DNA of 64,000 bases from Chitinophagaceae bacterium (GCA_020403455.1 JADBXP010000002.1:1-64000), one strand, 5' to 3'. Positions 7,904-17,036 are shown, counted from the first letter of the stretch. The notes: a model not told the origin generated them from the sequence alone. Made by a program: numbers and translations.

Positions 7904-9724
7904 ATGCTACAATTATTGGGACTTCTCGATTGGTTGGTATTCAGCGCACTTACCCTGCTGCTTGTAACCGCAGGTATGTGGGCAGGAAGAAAGAAAAAAA
8001 ATGCGGAGGAATATTTTATGGCTGGCCGATCACTTCGCTGGTGGTCAGTGGCTGGTTCCATTTATGGGGCTAATGTTAGTCTTTCACAGATCATTGGCAT
8101 GTTGGGTATTGGCTATTCCATTGGATTTGCACAGAGTCACTACGAGATACTCGCCATTCCGGCGATTCTCTTGCTTTGTTATGTATTCATTCCTGTTTAT
8201 CGGCGAAGAGGTGTTTTTACTTTGTCTGCCTACCTCGCCCACCGATATGGTGCAACAGCCCGACTTATCTATAGTATATCCATCATTGGAATTATCCTGA
8301 TTCTATTGGTGGGGGGACTATACATCGGCAGTCGACAACTGGGTTTGCTCTTTAATACAGCTCAGTTCCACTTTAGTTATCTGCAGGGCATAGTTTTAAT
8401 TGCTTTCATTTCTTGTTGCCTCATTGTCTGGGGTGGAATGTCAGCTCTTGTAATCACAGAGAATATTATTTCATTACTCATGGTCAGTTCCCTGATTCTA
8501 GTTGGTTGGTTTACACTCAGCAGGGAAGAGATTGGCGGACTATCAGGGTTACTTCAATTGGATAGAGGATTGACAGGTCAAAACAAAATGACATTGTATT
8601 TGCCTTCCCATCACCCCGATCTCCCCTGGACAGGTGTTTTCAGTGGTTTGCTGGTATTGCAGGGTTTTTTCTGGACGACCAATCAATTTGAAGTGCAGCG
8701 GGTTCTTTCTGCCCGAACCAATCGGGATGCACAACTAGGAGCATTGTTGGCAGGCATGTTGAAACTCACTATACCATTTTTCTCGATCGCTGCGGGAGTG
8801 GCTGCTGCTTATTTATTCCGGAATACCTGGCACCTCGAAGGAGTAAAACCCGATGATGCATTTCTGATGCTAATGACTAAGGTAGTACCCGCTGGTGCCG
8901 GACTCTATGGTTGGATTTTGGCGGGCTTAACAGCAGCTATTTTTTCCAGCATTTATTCCATGCTCAATGCTGCATCTACTTTGATAACGGTAGATGTTTA
9001 CCAGCAATATGTACACAAAGCTGCCAGCGACCAACAAATGGTAAGTGTGGGAAGATGGTCGGTTGTTTTGTTAACTACATTGGCTGCGGCGCTCGCCTTT
9101 TTTACTTTCACTCCCACTTCCAGTGGCAATTTTTTTCTGGAACTTTCAAGAAATACATCTTATTTGAAGCCAGGGATAGTAGCCATTTTCTTTTGGGGTG
9201 TGATTTCCCGCAAGATTCATCCTGCATCTGCAGTACCCGTTTTGATTCTTTCACCTATACTTAGTATAGCAGTCGAACTTGTATATGGGGTGGCAAGCAA
9301 TTCATTTCCGTTTTTACGCGAGACATTTGGGGCTCAGTTGAATTTCATGCACCGGGTTATGTTGGTATTTATAGGATGTGTATTGTTGCAGTGGTTGATT
9401 TCCCGTCGCCTCAATGTTAAGAAGGGCGGACCACCTGCAGTTGATGCGCTGGACGTTCTGTCTGTAGGAATTGGATGGTGGAAACCTCTGGTATGGTTTG
9501 TTTTGATTCAGGTGATAGGATGCTTGTCTGTTTTTTGGGGAATCAAAGCCGCTTGGGTGGCATGGCCTGCGGCATTGGGAACTTTTCTTCTTTTTATTCC
9601 CGCGACAGTGCAACAGCGTGAACTACTAACAGATAGTCCCGATGATGCAACAGGAAAATCTGTACATCTTTTTGCAGGTCTGCTTGGTTCTGTTACTGTC
9701 TGGATCCTGTATTATTTTTCTTAG
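7904..9724 (+). CDS. Sodium:solute symporter (SSS family)
   Basis: A 606-residue integral membrane protein with about 14 hydrophobic segments. SSS hallmarks include EEYFMAGRSLRWWSVAGS and GANVSLSQIIGMLGIGYSIGF near 35-75, the FFWTTNQFEVQRVLSARTNRDAQLGALLAG segment in the middle, and the GLTAAIFSSIYSMLNAASTLITVD segment. The family imports sugars, myo-inositol, amino acids or carboxylates with Na+. A C-terminal extension of about 100 residues with two to three further helices follows. The gene starts 9 bp after the monooxygenase, suggesting co-expression; the substrate may be the monooxygenase substrate, which is inference from position only. Confidence 0.88.
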   Translation: MLQLLGLLDWLVFSALTLLLVTAGMWAGRKKKNAEEYFMAGRSLRWWSVAGSIYGANVSLSQIIGMLGIGYSIGFAQSHYEILAIPAILLLCYVFIPVYRRRGVFTLSAYLAHRYGATARLIYSISIIGIILILLVGGLYIGSRQLGLLFNTAQFHFSYLQGIVLIAFISCCLIVWGGMSALVITENIISLLMVSSLILVGWFTLSREEIGGLSGLLQLDRGLTGQNKMTLYLPSHHPDLPWTGVFSGLLVLQGFFWTTNQFEVQRVLSARTNRDAQLGALLAGMLKLTIPFFSIAAGVAAAYLFRNTWHLEGVKPDDAFLMLMTKVVPAGAGLYGWILAGLTAAIFSSIYSMLNAASTLITVDVYQQYVHKAASDQQMVSVGRWSVVLLTTLAAALAFFTFTPTSSGNFFLELSRNTSYLKPGIVAIFFWGVISRKIHPASAVPVLILSPILSIAVELVYGVASNSFPFLRETFGAQLNFMHRVMLVFIGCVLLQWLISRRLNVKKGGPPAVDALDVLSVGIGWWKPLVWFVLIQVIGCLSVFWGIKAAWVAWPAALGTFLLFIPATVQQRELLTDSPDDATGKSVHLFAGLLGSVTVWILYYFS

Positions 9725-9734
9725 CTGCCCGGTA

Positions 9735-10313
9735 TTATTTTCCAAACTTGGCGATGTTGCTGCTGAACAATTTTACAGCAATTGCAAGCAGAATGACACC
9801 GAAAAACTTCCTCACCGCCATCAGTCCTGCCGGCCCCAGAAATCTTTCAATCATTTTGAGTGAACGAAGAACAATATAAACAACCACTAGATTGATGAGG
9901 ATACCGGAAAGAATATACATCTCATTGAAATTCGCTTTTAAAGACATGATGGTAGTTAGGGTTCCGCTTCCGGCTATGATAGGGAAGGCAATGGGAACCA
10001 GTGTGCCGGATTTGGCGTCCTGATCACCCTTGAAAATTTCATGTCCCAACACCATCTCAAGTCCCAATAAAAATATCACCACCGATCCACCTACCGCAAA
10101 GGAGTAAATATCAAGACCTACCATTTTTAAGAAGGGTTCACCTACCCAAAGAAAAACGATCATCAGCGCTCCTGAGAGAAGGGTAGCTTGCCAGGAACGA
10201 ATGCCTCCCAATTTTTCTTTTAATGCTATCAATAGGGGTATGGAACCTACGATATCAATTACCGCAAATAAAGTGAAGGTAATGGTCAGCAGTTCATTGA
10301 AGCGAATATCCAT
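9735..10313 (-). CDS. MarC-family integral membrane protein
   Basis: ATG 10313 gives 192 residues, the usual MarC length; upstream alternative starts add an implausible basic head. There are six hydrophobic segments. Family motifs are FAVIDIVGSIPLLIAL near 17-32, the FAVGGSVVIFLLGLEMV segment, and PIAFPIIAGSGTLTTIMSL, where the conserved P-x-AGPG/AGSG loop sits. MarC/NAAT proteins are of poorly defined transport function despite their historical multiple-antibiotic-resistance name. The gene is convergent with the symporter (10 bp gap) and divergent from the amino acid permease. Confidence 0.85.
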   Translation of the reverse strand: MDIRFNELLTITFTLFAVIDIVGSIPLLIALKEKLGGIRSWQATLLSGALMIVFLWVGEPFLKMVGLDIYSFAVGGSVVIFLLGLEMVLGHEIFKGDQDAKSGTLVPIAFPIIAGSGTLTTIMSLKANFNEMYILSGILINLVVVYIVLRSLKMIERFLGPAGLMAVRKFFGVILLAIAVKLFSSNIAKFGK

Positions 10314-10463
10314 GGGGAGAAGGGTTGTGGTTTGTAATTCAAAGGTAGCAAGAACAATTGGTCTGAGGTTTGCACGGATTTGAATCTGCCGCAAACTTTT
10401 ATTCAAATCAGTCCACTCATTGGGGGAACTATATTATATTTATTGCATCATAACTCATTTAGT

Positions 10464-11807
10464 ATGTCCTCCAAGCAGCAATTGAATCTTTTTAGCTTTA
10501 CCATGATTGTAGTGGGGTTGGTGATTGGGATGGGAATTTTTCGGTCAGCAGCAACCAGTGCGAGCCATGCCATTACACCCGCTGTTTATTTTACTGCCTG
10601 GATATTAGGAGGATTCATTGCTTTGTGTGGCGCCCTCACTTATGCTGAGATTGGCAGTCGTTACCCTGTTACCGGGGGGTATTATAAAATATTTTCCTAT
10701 GCCTACCACCCAAGTATAGCATTTGCGGTGAATTGTATCATTCTCATCAGCAATGCAGCCAGTTTAAGTGCTGTTGCTCTGATTGGAAGTGGCTATATTA
10801 CCCGCCTGATTCCGGGAGTTGCCTGGACTGATATGCACAAGGCATTGATCAGCTGTGCAGCCATCTTGTTTTTTTATCTCGTGAATCTGCGTGGGTTGAC
10901 CATTAGTTCCAGGGCACAAAATATTTTAATGATCATTAAAATAGGTATGATCGCGGTACTCATACTGGCATTGTTCCTGCCGCATCCACCCGCCAATGCT
11001 GCATTGGTGGTGGAAAACAATTTAGTAGTGGGGGAGTCTGATTGGCTCATGTGGGTGAAAAGTCTTGGTACCAGTTTGATTGCTGTTTGTTTTACTTATG
11101 GCGGCTACCAGCAAACCATCAATTTTGGCAGCGAGGTCAGTGAGCCTGCCAGAAATATTCCTCGTGGTATTTTTATTGGTATCGGCATCATCATAACACT
11201 CTATTTATTAGCCAATTTTAGCTATTATCACATTGTTGGATTTCAGCAAATGAAGGGTGAAAAAGAAATTGCGTATGTGCTGATACAGACCATCTTTGGT
11301 AAGACAGGCGCAGATGTATTTTCCTTCTTCCTTTTCTTCGGCGTGCTGGCTTATGTGAATGCATTACTTATGAGTAATCCCAGGGTGATGTTTGCCATGA
11401 GTGAGGAAGGGGTTCTACCCGGAATTTTTTCCAAGAAGTCATCCAAAAATGAAGTTTTGGTAGCATCACTTACTGTTTTTGCTGCCATTTGTATTGTTAT
11501 CCTTTTCTTCGCGCAGACATTTGAGAAGATACTCAATTTTACCATGTTCCTGGATTGCTTCGGTATGGTTGCTTCCAGCGCTACCATTTTTATTCTGCGC
11601 AAAAGAACTGCTCATCTAGACGGAACCGGTATTTTTAAAATGAAGTTATTTCCTTTACTACCCTTGCTTTTTATGGCTGCCTACTGTTTTCTGGGGGTCA
11701 GCATATTTATACAAACCCCCAATACTGCACTCTTGGGATTAGCCGTATTGGCAGCTTTCATGGTTATCTATTTTATTTTCCGGCGGAGGAAGGAGGAGGG
11801 TGTATAA
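10464..11807 (+). CDS. Amino acid permease (APC superfamily)
   Basis: ATG 10464 (MSSKQQLNLF) gives 447 residues and about 12 membrane helices. Helix 1 carries the APC signature VGLVIGMGIF; the next segment has GALTYAEIGSRYPVTGGYYKI, where the Glu and the GGxY pattern are typical of the LAT/SteT-like branch. SCFTYGGYQQ-type and GSEVSEPARNIPRGI sequences near the middle match helix 6 and the loop after it. It exchanges or imports amino acids across the inner membrane; the substrate is not readable. Longer upstream in-frame starts would overlap the divergent marC promoter region and add residues unlike the family. Confidence 0.86.
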   Translation: MSSKQQLNLFSFTMIVVGLVIGMGIFRSAATSASHAITPAVYFTAWILGGFIALCGALTYAEIGSRYPVTGGYYKIFSYAYHPSIAFAVNCIILISNAASLSAVALIGSGYITRLIPGVAWTDMHKALISCAAILFFYLVNLRGLTISSRAQNILMIIKIGMIAVLILALFLPHPPANAALVVENNLVVGESDWLMWVKSLGTSLIAVCFTYGGYQQTINFGSEVSEPARNIPRGIFIGIGIIITLYLLANFSYYHIVGFQQMKGEKEIAYVLIQTIFGKTGADVFSFFLFFGVLAYVNALLMSNPRVMFAMSEEGVLPGIFSKKSSKNEVLVASLTVFAAICIVILFFAQTFEKILNFTMFLDCFGMVASSATIFILRKRTAHLDGTGIFKMKLFPLLPLLFMAAYCFLGVSIFIQTPNTALLGLAVLAAFMVIYFIFRRRKEEGV

Positions 11808-11923
11808 CCAGGGTGGCTAGCCGTTCACCCGACCCCTGTAACCTTTCATAACAGATATGGGAACATTGTAGGGCCAAACTTTCCGCTGGTAGATGTTTTT
11901 TTAGCCAGTGGGAACCAATCGGT

Positions 11924-11931
11924 TACCTTTG
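11924..11931 (+). promoter_or_regulatory. Candidate -7 box TACCTTTG, 4 bp before tolC-like ATG
   Basis: Exact TAnnTTTG match. Only four bases separate it from the ATG at 11936, so transcription would start at or next to the start codon. No clear TTG -33 element is visible. The ten bases GGTTACCTTT-G are repeated before the ABC exporter at 62637. Confidence 0.4.
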
Positions 11932-11935
11932 TCGT

Positions 11936-13396
11936 ATGAGACCGATATTCATTTGTTGTTGCCTATTGGCCGTAACCTTTGTAAAGGCCCAGACATCAGA
12001 GCTCTGGGATTTAAAACAGTGCATCGATTATGCCGTTGCAAACAATATCTCCATCAAACAGGCAGATGTCAGTGCCCGCATAGCACAATTGCAGGCAGAT
12101 CAGGCTAAATATAATTTACTGCCGAACGTATCTGCCAATACCGGAACAGGTATGCGTTTTGGACGATCCATTGACCCAACTACCAACTCATTCGCTACTA
12201 CCCAATTCCTTTTCCAGAACTTCGGAGTGAATGTGGGTATGCAAGTTTACAACTATGGTAGTTTGAAAAATACTGAGCAGGCAGCTATTTTCAATGCCAA
12301 AGCCGCCCTACAGGATGTAGAAAGAGCCGCTTACGATATTTCGATGAATGTTGCCACTTTTTATCTCCAGATACTGGCAGCCCGAGAACAAACCAATATC
12401 ACCAAAGTACAGATCAGCCAGAGTTTGGCACAGTTAGATATCACCCGCAAGCGGGTGGAAGCAGGAGTGATTCCCGAATTAAGTTTGGCGGAAATTGAAG
12501 CTCAACTGGCTGCCGATAGCAGCAATTATTTCAATGCCCTTGCTTCCGAACAACAAAACCTGCTCAACATGAAGGGATTGCTGAACCTGGATCCTGCTAC
12601 ACCCTTCAATGTGGTTACACCACCGGTAGATAAGATTCCTCTGGAATCTTTTGCAGACCTGCAGCCGGAACTTGTTTATCAAATTGGTTTATCCAATCAA
12701 CCCCAGCAAAAAGCCAATGCCTTCCGGCTCCAGGCAGCACAGAAAAATGTGCTGGTTTCAAAAGCACTTGCTTATCCGACCCTGACCGTCGGAGGTAATA
12801 TCAATACCAACTTTTCCAATGCAGTGAAATATGTAAGTGGGTTTACTTTTAACGGATATAATCCGGTAACCGGCTTCGATCCAATTGTGGCAATAGGTGG
12901 CACCAATTATTTTGTACAAAACCCGAATTTCAAGGCGATTCAATCTACCCGTTCTTTCGGACAAATGTGGAATGGATGGGGCACACAACTTGACCGCAAC
13001 CTGGGTCAGAATCTGGTGCTCAATCTCAGCATACCCATTTTCAACAATTATCAGGCCAGAACTTCAGTGAAACGATCTCAATTCAATGTAAAACAAGCAG
13101 AGTTACAAAAAGAAGCTTCAGACCTGAAATTGAAACAAGATATTTATCTGGCCTATACGAATGCTGTTACATCATTACAACGATACAATGCCAGCAAGAA
13201 AAGTGTTGAAACAGCACAAAAAGCGTATGACTTTTCTTTGAAAAGATATGAGATAGGTTTGCTGGGATCACTCGATCTGATTACCAATCAGAATAGTCTC
13301 CTGCGCGCCAAGTTGCAACTTCTTTCCAATCAGTTTGATTACGTTTTCCGCATGAAGTTGCTTGAATTGTATAAAGGACAGGGAATTAAATTATAG
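11936..13396 (+). CDS. TolC-family outer membrane efflux protein
   Basis: A 486-residue outer-membrane factor. It has a signal peptide (MRPIFICCCLLAVTFVKA, cleavage near 18-19) and then the two repeated OEP halves, with WDLKQCIDYAVANN opening the mature chain, long Gln/Ala-rich helices, and NQNSLLRAKLQLL near the end of the second half. Such trimers form the outer-membrane exit duct for RND, ABC or MFS pumps. The HlyD-type adaptor starts 31 bp downstream, so the two are co-transcribed. No inner-membrane pump gene follows (gpsA is next), so the pump must be encoded elsewhere. Confidence 0.9.
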   Translation: MRPIFICCCLLAVTFVKAQTSELWDLKQCIDYAVANNISIKQADVSARIAQLQADQAKYNLLPNVSANTGTGMRFGRSIDPTTNSFATTQFLFQNFGVNVGMQVYNYGSLKNTEQAAIFNAKAALQDVERAAYDISMNVATFYLQILAAREQTNITKVQISQSLAQLDITRKRVEAGVIPELSLAEIEAQLAADSSNYFNALASEQQNLLNMKGLLNLDPATPFNVVTPPVDKIPLESFADLQPELVYQIGLSNQPQQKANAFRLQAAQKNVLVSKALAYPTLTVGGNINTNFSNAVKYVSGFTFNGYNPVTGFDPIVAIGGTNYFVQNPNFKAIQSTRSFGQMWNGWGTQLDRNLGQNLVLNLSIPIFNNYQARTSVKRSQFNVKQAELQKEASDLKLKQDIYLAYTNAVTSLQRYNASKKSVETAQKAYDFSLKRYEIGLLGSLDLITNQNSLLRAKLQLLSNQFDYVFRMKLLELYKGQGIKL

Positions 13397-13427
13397 ACCA
13401 ACACTACTTAGAGGTAAAAAATAAGAT

Positions 13428-14783
13428 ATGAAAAAGAAAATCATCTGGATCATTGCAATTTTGATAATAGCAATCGTAGCTCTCGTCATTGCCAAGAAAA
13501 AAGGATGGATAGGCAAAGAAGAAGGAACAAAAGTAACAGCTGAAAAAGCTGAACTACGCACCATCATTGAAACTGTCAATGCCAGTGGTAAAGTATATCC
13601 TGAAATAGAAGTAAAGGTTAGTCCGGACGTAAGTGGGGAAATAGTTGAACTAACCGTGAATGAGGGAGACAGTGTAGTGAAAGGTCAGATTCTCGCCAGA
13701 ATCTATGCCGATATTTTATTGAGTCAGCGCGACCAGGTGATGGCAGGAGTTAATCAATCCAGAGCCCAATTGGCCAATTCCCAGGCAAGCATTGCCGGAT
13801 TAAAGGCACAGGTCGATAACCTTAAGGTTATTTTTGAACGTCAGAAAAAATTGTTATCCGAGAAAGTTATTTCTAGGGCGGAATATGAGCAGGCAGAACA
13901 AAATTTACTGACAGCAGCTGCCAATTACAACGCAGCGCGGGAAGGAATTAAAAGCAGTGAGGCATCTATTCAAAGTGCATTGGCCCAATTGCAACGCGCT
14001 GACAAGGATCTTTCCCGCACGGTGATCGTTTCTCCTATGAGTGGAATCATCAGTCTGATGAACGTGAAGAAGGGCGAGCGGGTGGCAGGTAACAGTTTCA
14101 ACATTGGTACTGAAATGATGCGTGTGGCTGATATGCGCAGCATTGAAGTTCGGGTAGATGTTGGGGAAAATGATATCCCCAAAGTGAAACTGGGTGATAC
14201 TGCATTAATAGAAGTAGATGCCTATTCCGGAAGGAAGTTTAAAGGACTTGTATATAAGATTGCCAATCCAAGTACAACATTGGGCGGGGCTGCTGCGAAT
14301 ACGGAAGTGACCAGTTACAAGGTTCACATCCGATTGCTGGCAGACAGCTACAGTGATTTAATGAAATCAACCGGCGGATTTCCCTTCAGACCGGGTATGA
14401 ATGCCAGTGCAGATATTCAGACTCAAACACGTTCAAATGTATTGTCTGTTCCATTGAATGCAGTTACGCCACGGGATAAAAATGCCAGTAAAACCGATAT
14501 TACAAAAACAGCTGAAAACGGCACTACTGACACAAAAAAATCAATTGCCGATGATGATATGGATCTTGTTGTATTCGTGTTACAACCCAACCAGCGCGTA
14601 AAACAGGTAAAAGTAAAAACGGCCATACAAGACCTCAATTATATTGAAGTACTGAGTGGAATTAAATCCGGTGACCAGGTTATTACGGGTCCGTATTCAG
14701 TGGTAAGCAAGACGCTGAAAGACAGCACTTTGGTAAAAGTGGTACCGAAAGAACAATTGTTTGAGGAAAAGAAAAGCCAGTAA
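13428..14783 (+). CDS. HlyD/MacA-type periplasmic adaptor of an efflux pump
   Basis: A 451-residue membrane-fusion protein. An N-terminal anchor helix (about 5-22) is followed by the split biotinyl-lipoyl half-motif VSPDVSGEIVELTVNEGDSV at about 64-83. Then come a coiled-coil hairpin of roughly 100 residues rich in Gln/Ala and the second lipoyl half (VIVSPMSGIISLMNVKKGERV). Beta-barrel and membrane-proximal domains end near YIEVLSGIKSGDQVITG. The arrangement is MacA-like, which predicts an ABC pump of the MacB kind. A Lys/Asp/Thr-rich insert of about 30 residues (NASKTDITKTAENGTTDTKK) interrupts the last domain. Together with the TolC-like gene it makes two thirds of a tripartite exporter. 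Confidence 0.9.
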   Translation: MKKKIIWIIAILIIAIVALVIAKKKGWIGKEEGTKVTAEKAELRTIIETVNASGKVYPEIEVKVSPDVSGEIVELTVNEGDSVVKGQILARIYADILLSQRDQVMAGVNQSRAQLANSQASIAGLKAQVDNLKVIFERQKKLLSEKVISRAEYEQAEQNLLTAAANYNAAREGIKSSEASIQSALAQLQRADKDLSRTVIVSPMSGIISLMNVKKGERVAGNSFNIGTEMMRVADMRSIEVRVDVGENDIPKVKLGDTALIEVDAYSGRKFKGLVYKIANPSTTLGGAAANTEVTSYKVHIRLLADSYSDLMKSTGGFPFRPGMNASADIQTQTRSNVLSVPLNAVTPRDKNASKTDITKTAENGTTDTKKSIADDDMDLVVFVLQPNQRVKQVKVKTAIQDLNYIEVLSGIKSGDQVITGPYSVVSKTLKDSTLVKVVPKEQLFEEKKSQ

Positions 14784-14801
14784 GATTCCTGATTCCGTTC
14801 G

Positions 14802-14809
14802 TATGTTTG
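14802..14809 (+). promoter_or_regulatory. Candidate -7 box TATGTTTG before gpsA
   Basis: Exact TAnnTTTG match ending 18 bp before ATG 14828, in the 44-bp gap after the adaptor gene. It would let gpsA be transcribed separately from the efflux pair. No TTG -33 element is seen. Confidence 0.35.
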
Positions 14810-14827
14810 CAGCCAATAGTTGGTTGC

Positions 14828-15835
14828 ATGAGAATAGGAATCATTGGTAGCGGAAGTTGGCCAACGGCCTTAGCTAAAGTACTGACTGATAATGGACACT
14901 CCATTAACTGGTGGTTGCATGACCCGGCTTTAATTCAACAGTTCAGAAAGAGAGGGCATCATCCTACCTATTTATCAGCCATACAATTTGATTTACCGAA
15001 AATTGCTTTTTTCGAAGACCTGAGCCAGGCAATACAGTCCTCAGATTGCCTTATTATAGTGGTCCCCGCTGCCTTCTTGCAAAATGCTTTGACTGCTTTG
15101 CCAAAGGATGTTTTTCAGGGGAAGAAAATTGTTTCAGCAGTGAAGGGAATTTTACCTGAAACGAATGAACTCCTCAATCAGTATCTGGAACGAGTATTTT
15201 CGGTTGTTCCCGATAACTATTTCACCTTATTGGGTCCTAGTCACGCAGAGGAAATTGCAGCAGAGAAACTCACTTATCTTACTTTCTCCGGAATAGATGA
15301 AGAACATGCGGGCACCATTGCAGGTTATTTCCGAAATGATTTTGTACAAACCCGCACCAATGATGATGTTTGGGGAGTTCAATATGCAGCAGTATTGAAA
15401 AATATTTATGCACTGGGTGCAGGAATAGTCCATGGTCTGGAATACGGAGATAATTTTCTGAGTGTTTTTATTTCCAATGGCACCCGAGAGCTGGTCAATT
15501 TTTTACGAACCATTTGCCGGGAGGATAAATCACTAGAACTACCTCGCCGAACCTATGCTTCCTCTGTTTATTTGGGGGATTTACTCGTTACTTGTTATTC
15601 CCTGCACAGCAGAAACCGAACTTTCGGTAATATGATTGGAAAAGGGTATTCTGTAACTGCTGCAAGATTAGAACTCAATATGGTGGCAGAGGGGTACTAT
15701 GCTGCGAGGTGTATACATGCTATCAGCAAAGAAATCAATTGTCCGATGCCGATAGCTGATACGATTTACGAGATTTTATTCCATCATTTATCAGCAGCCG
15801 AAGGAATGCGTCGGCTAGAAAGCACGCTTGTTTAG
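14828..15835 (+). CDS. gpsA: NAD(P)-dependent glycerol-3-phosphate dehydrogenase
   Basis: Reduces dihydroxyacetone phosphate to sn-glycerol-3-phosphate for phospholipid synthesis. ATG 14828 gives 335 residues, the family length, and places the Rossmann glycine motif at once (GIIGSGSWPTALAKVL, residues 4-19). The family norm is GxGSWGTALA; here the third glycine position is Pro12, which is unusual. Other family segments are intact: SAVKGILPE with the catalytic-region Lys, LLGPSHAEEI, KNIYALGAGIVHGLEYGDN and SRNRTFGNMIGKGYS. It lies 44 bp after the efflux adaptor and is convergent with hemW, 5 bp away. Confidence 0.93.
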   Translation: MRIGIIGSGSWPTALAKVLTDNGHSINWWLHDPALIQQFRKRGHHPTYLSAIQFDLPKIAFFEDLSQAIQSSDCLIIVVPAAFLQNALTALPKDVFQGKKIVSAVKGILPETNELLNQYLERVFSVVPDNYFTLLGPSHAEEIAAEKLTYLTFSGIDEEHAGTIAGYFRNDFVQTRTNDDVWGVQYAAVLKNIYALGAGIVHGLEYGDNFLSVFISNGTRELVNFLRTICREDKSLELPRRTYASSVYLGDLLVTCYSLHSRNRTFGNMIGKGYSVTAARLELNMVAEGYYAARCIHAISKEINCPMPIADTIYEILFHHLSAAEGMRRLESTLV

Positions 15836-15840
15836 CTGAA

Positions 15841-16968
15841 TCAGGGTACCCTGAAAAAATCGGCTGCAATTTGGTCGGCCAATAATTTCCCCTCTCTTGT
15901 TAATCGCAGATGATTGTCTTCAAATTGGAGGAGTTGACGTTCCCTTTTGCCGATTGCATCCTCCAATAATTGATCAACTTCTTTTTTCCCCCATCGATTC
16001 TCCACTTCTGTCAAATCAATTCCCTCCCTTGTTCTCAGTGCAATCATGATGAATTCATTCCAATGCTCGGCAGGAGATAATTTTTCCACTGTCAATGGTA
16101 ATCTTCCTTCCTCTATTGCTTTTTGGTAAAGGGAATTATTTTTTATGTTCCACATCCTTTCATCGCCATTGTAAGAGTGAGCAGAGGGGCCTATTCCCAG
16201 ATAGGGGATGCGCTTCCAGTAAGCACTGTTGTGCCGGCTTCTGTTGCCTGGCAGAGCAAAGTTGGAAATTTCATAGTGTTCATATCCCGCATGTTCCAGA
16301 TGTTCCATCAATAGTAAGAACATGCGCGCTTGTTGGTCGCTGTCTATCTGTAAAGTTTTTCCGCTTTCGATCATGTGCCAGAGGGCAGTTTTCGGTTCGG
16401 GGGTCAATGCATAGCAGGAAAGATGGGGAATACCGAATTGAAGCGCAGTTTCTATTTCTTGTTTCCATGCTTCAAGTGTTTGTTCGGGCATACCAAAGAT
16501 CAGGTCGATACTGATGTTATTAAAACCTGCTGCCTGTAAGTCTTTGATGGCTTGTACCGACTGTTCAGCATGGTGCGCACGGTTCATCCATTGCAACCAT
16601 TGATTGCGAAAAGATTGAATGCCCAGACTGATTCTGTTGATACCTGCCTGCTTCCAGGCAAGCGCAAGGGCCGGACTAATATCATCGGGGTTGGCTTCCA
16701 GGGTTATTTCAGCTTCCGGACTAATGGAGAAATGCTGATGGACAGTCTCCAACAGTTGGGCGATGGTTTCGGAAGAAAGTAGCGAAGGTGTTCCGCCCCC
16801 GAAATAAATTGTGCTAATAGGCGCTGATAAAAAATCTTTCCGCAGCACGATTTCCCGGTGCATGGCTGCAATAACTATTGTTTCCTGTTGGCGGGAAGTG
16901 GAAAAATGAAAATCACAGTAGTGACAGGCTTTTTTGCAGAATGGGATATGAAGGTAGATGCCTGACAT
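15841..16968 (-). CDS. hemW: Radical SAM haem chaperone HemW
   Basis: ATG 16968 gives 375 residues and places the iron-sulphur motif CKKACHYCDFH near the N-terminus, with Cys11, Cys15 and Cys18 in the CxxxCxxC spacing. The FGGGTPSLL loop and EANPDD segment that bind SAM follow, with GIQSF and GMPEQTLEAW further on. The extra N-terminal cysteine of true HemN is absent and the length is that of HemW, so this is the haem-trafficking protein rather than coproporphyrinogen dehydrogenase. A -7-like box TATTTTTG on the minus strand (16980-16987) lies 11 bp upstream. It is divergent from the DUF4271-hemD pair. Confidence 0.9.
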   Translation of the reverse strand: MSGIYLHIPFCKKACHYCDFHFSTSRQQETIVIAAMHREIVLRKDFLSAPISTIYFGGGTPSLLSSETIAQLLETVHQHFSISPEAEITLEANPDDISPALALAWKQAGINRISLGIQSFRNQWLQWMNRAHHAEQSVQAIKDLQAAGFNNISIDLIFGMPEQTLEAWKQEIETALQFGIPHLSCYALTPEPKTALWHMIESGKTLQIDSDQQARMFLLLMEHLEHAGYEHYEISNFALPGNRSRHNSAYWKRIPYLGIGPSAHSYNGDERMWNIKNNSLYQKAIEEGRLPLTVEKLSPAEHWNEFIMIALRTREGIDLTEVENRWGKKEVDQLLEDAIGKRERQLLQFEDNHLRLTREGKLLADQIAADFFRVP

Positions 16969-16979
16969 AAGTAGGACTG

Positions 16980-16987
16980 CAAAAATA
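16980..16987 (-). promoter_or_regulatory. Candidate -7 box TATTTTTG before hemW
   Basis: Exact TAnnTTTG match on the minus strand, 11 bp before the hemW ATG (16968). No clear TTG partner upstream. Confidence 0.35.
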
Positions 16988-17036
16988 AGTCTATTGCTGC
17001 TGACCCGGGATAGCATTATCTATATCATACTATTTG

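Noticed and set aside
15841..16968. Oxygen-independent coproporphyrinogen oxidase HemN
   Set aside because: Length of 375 and the CxxxCxxC context without the extra N-terminal cysteine fit HemW.
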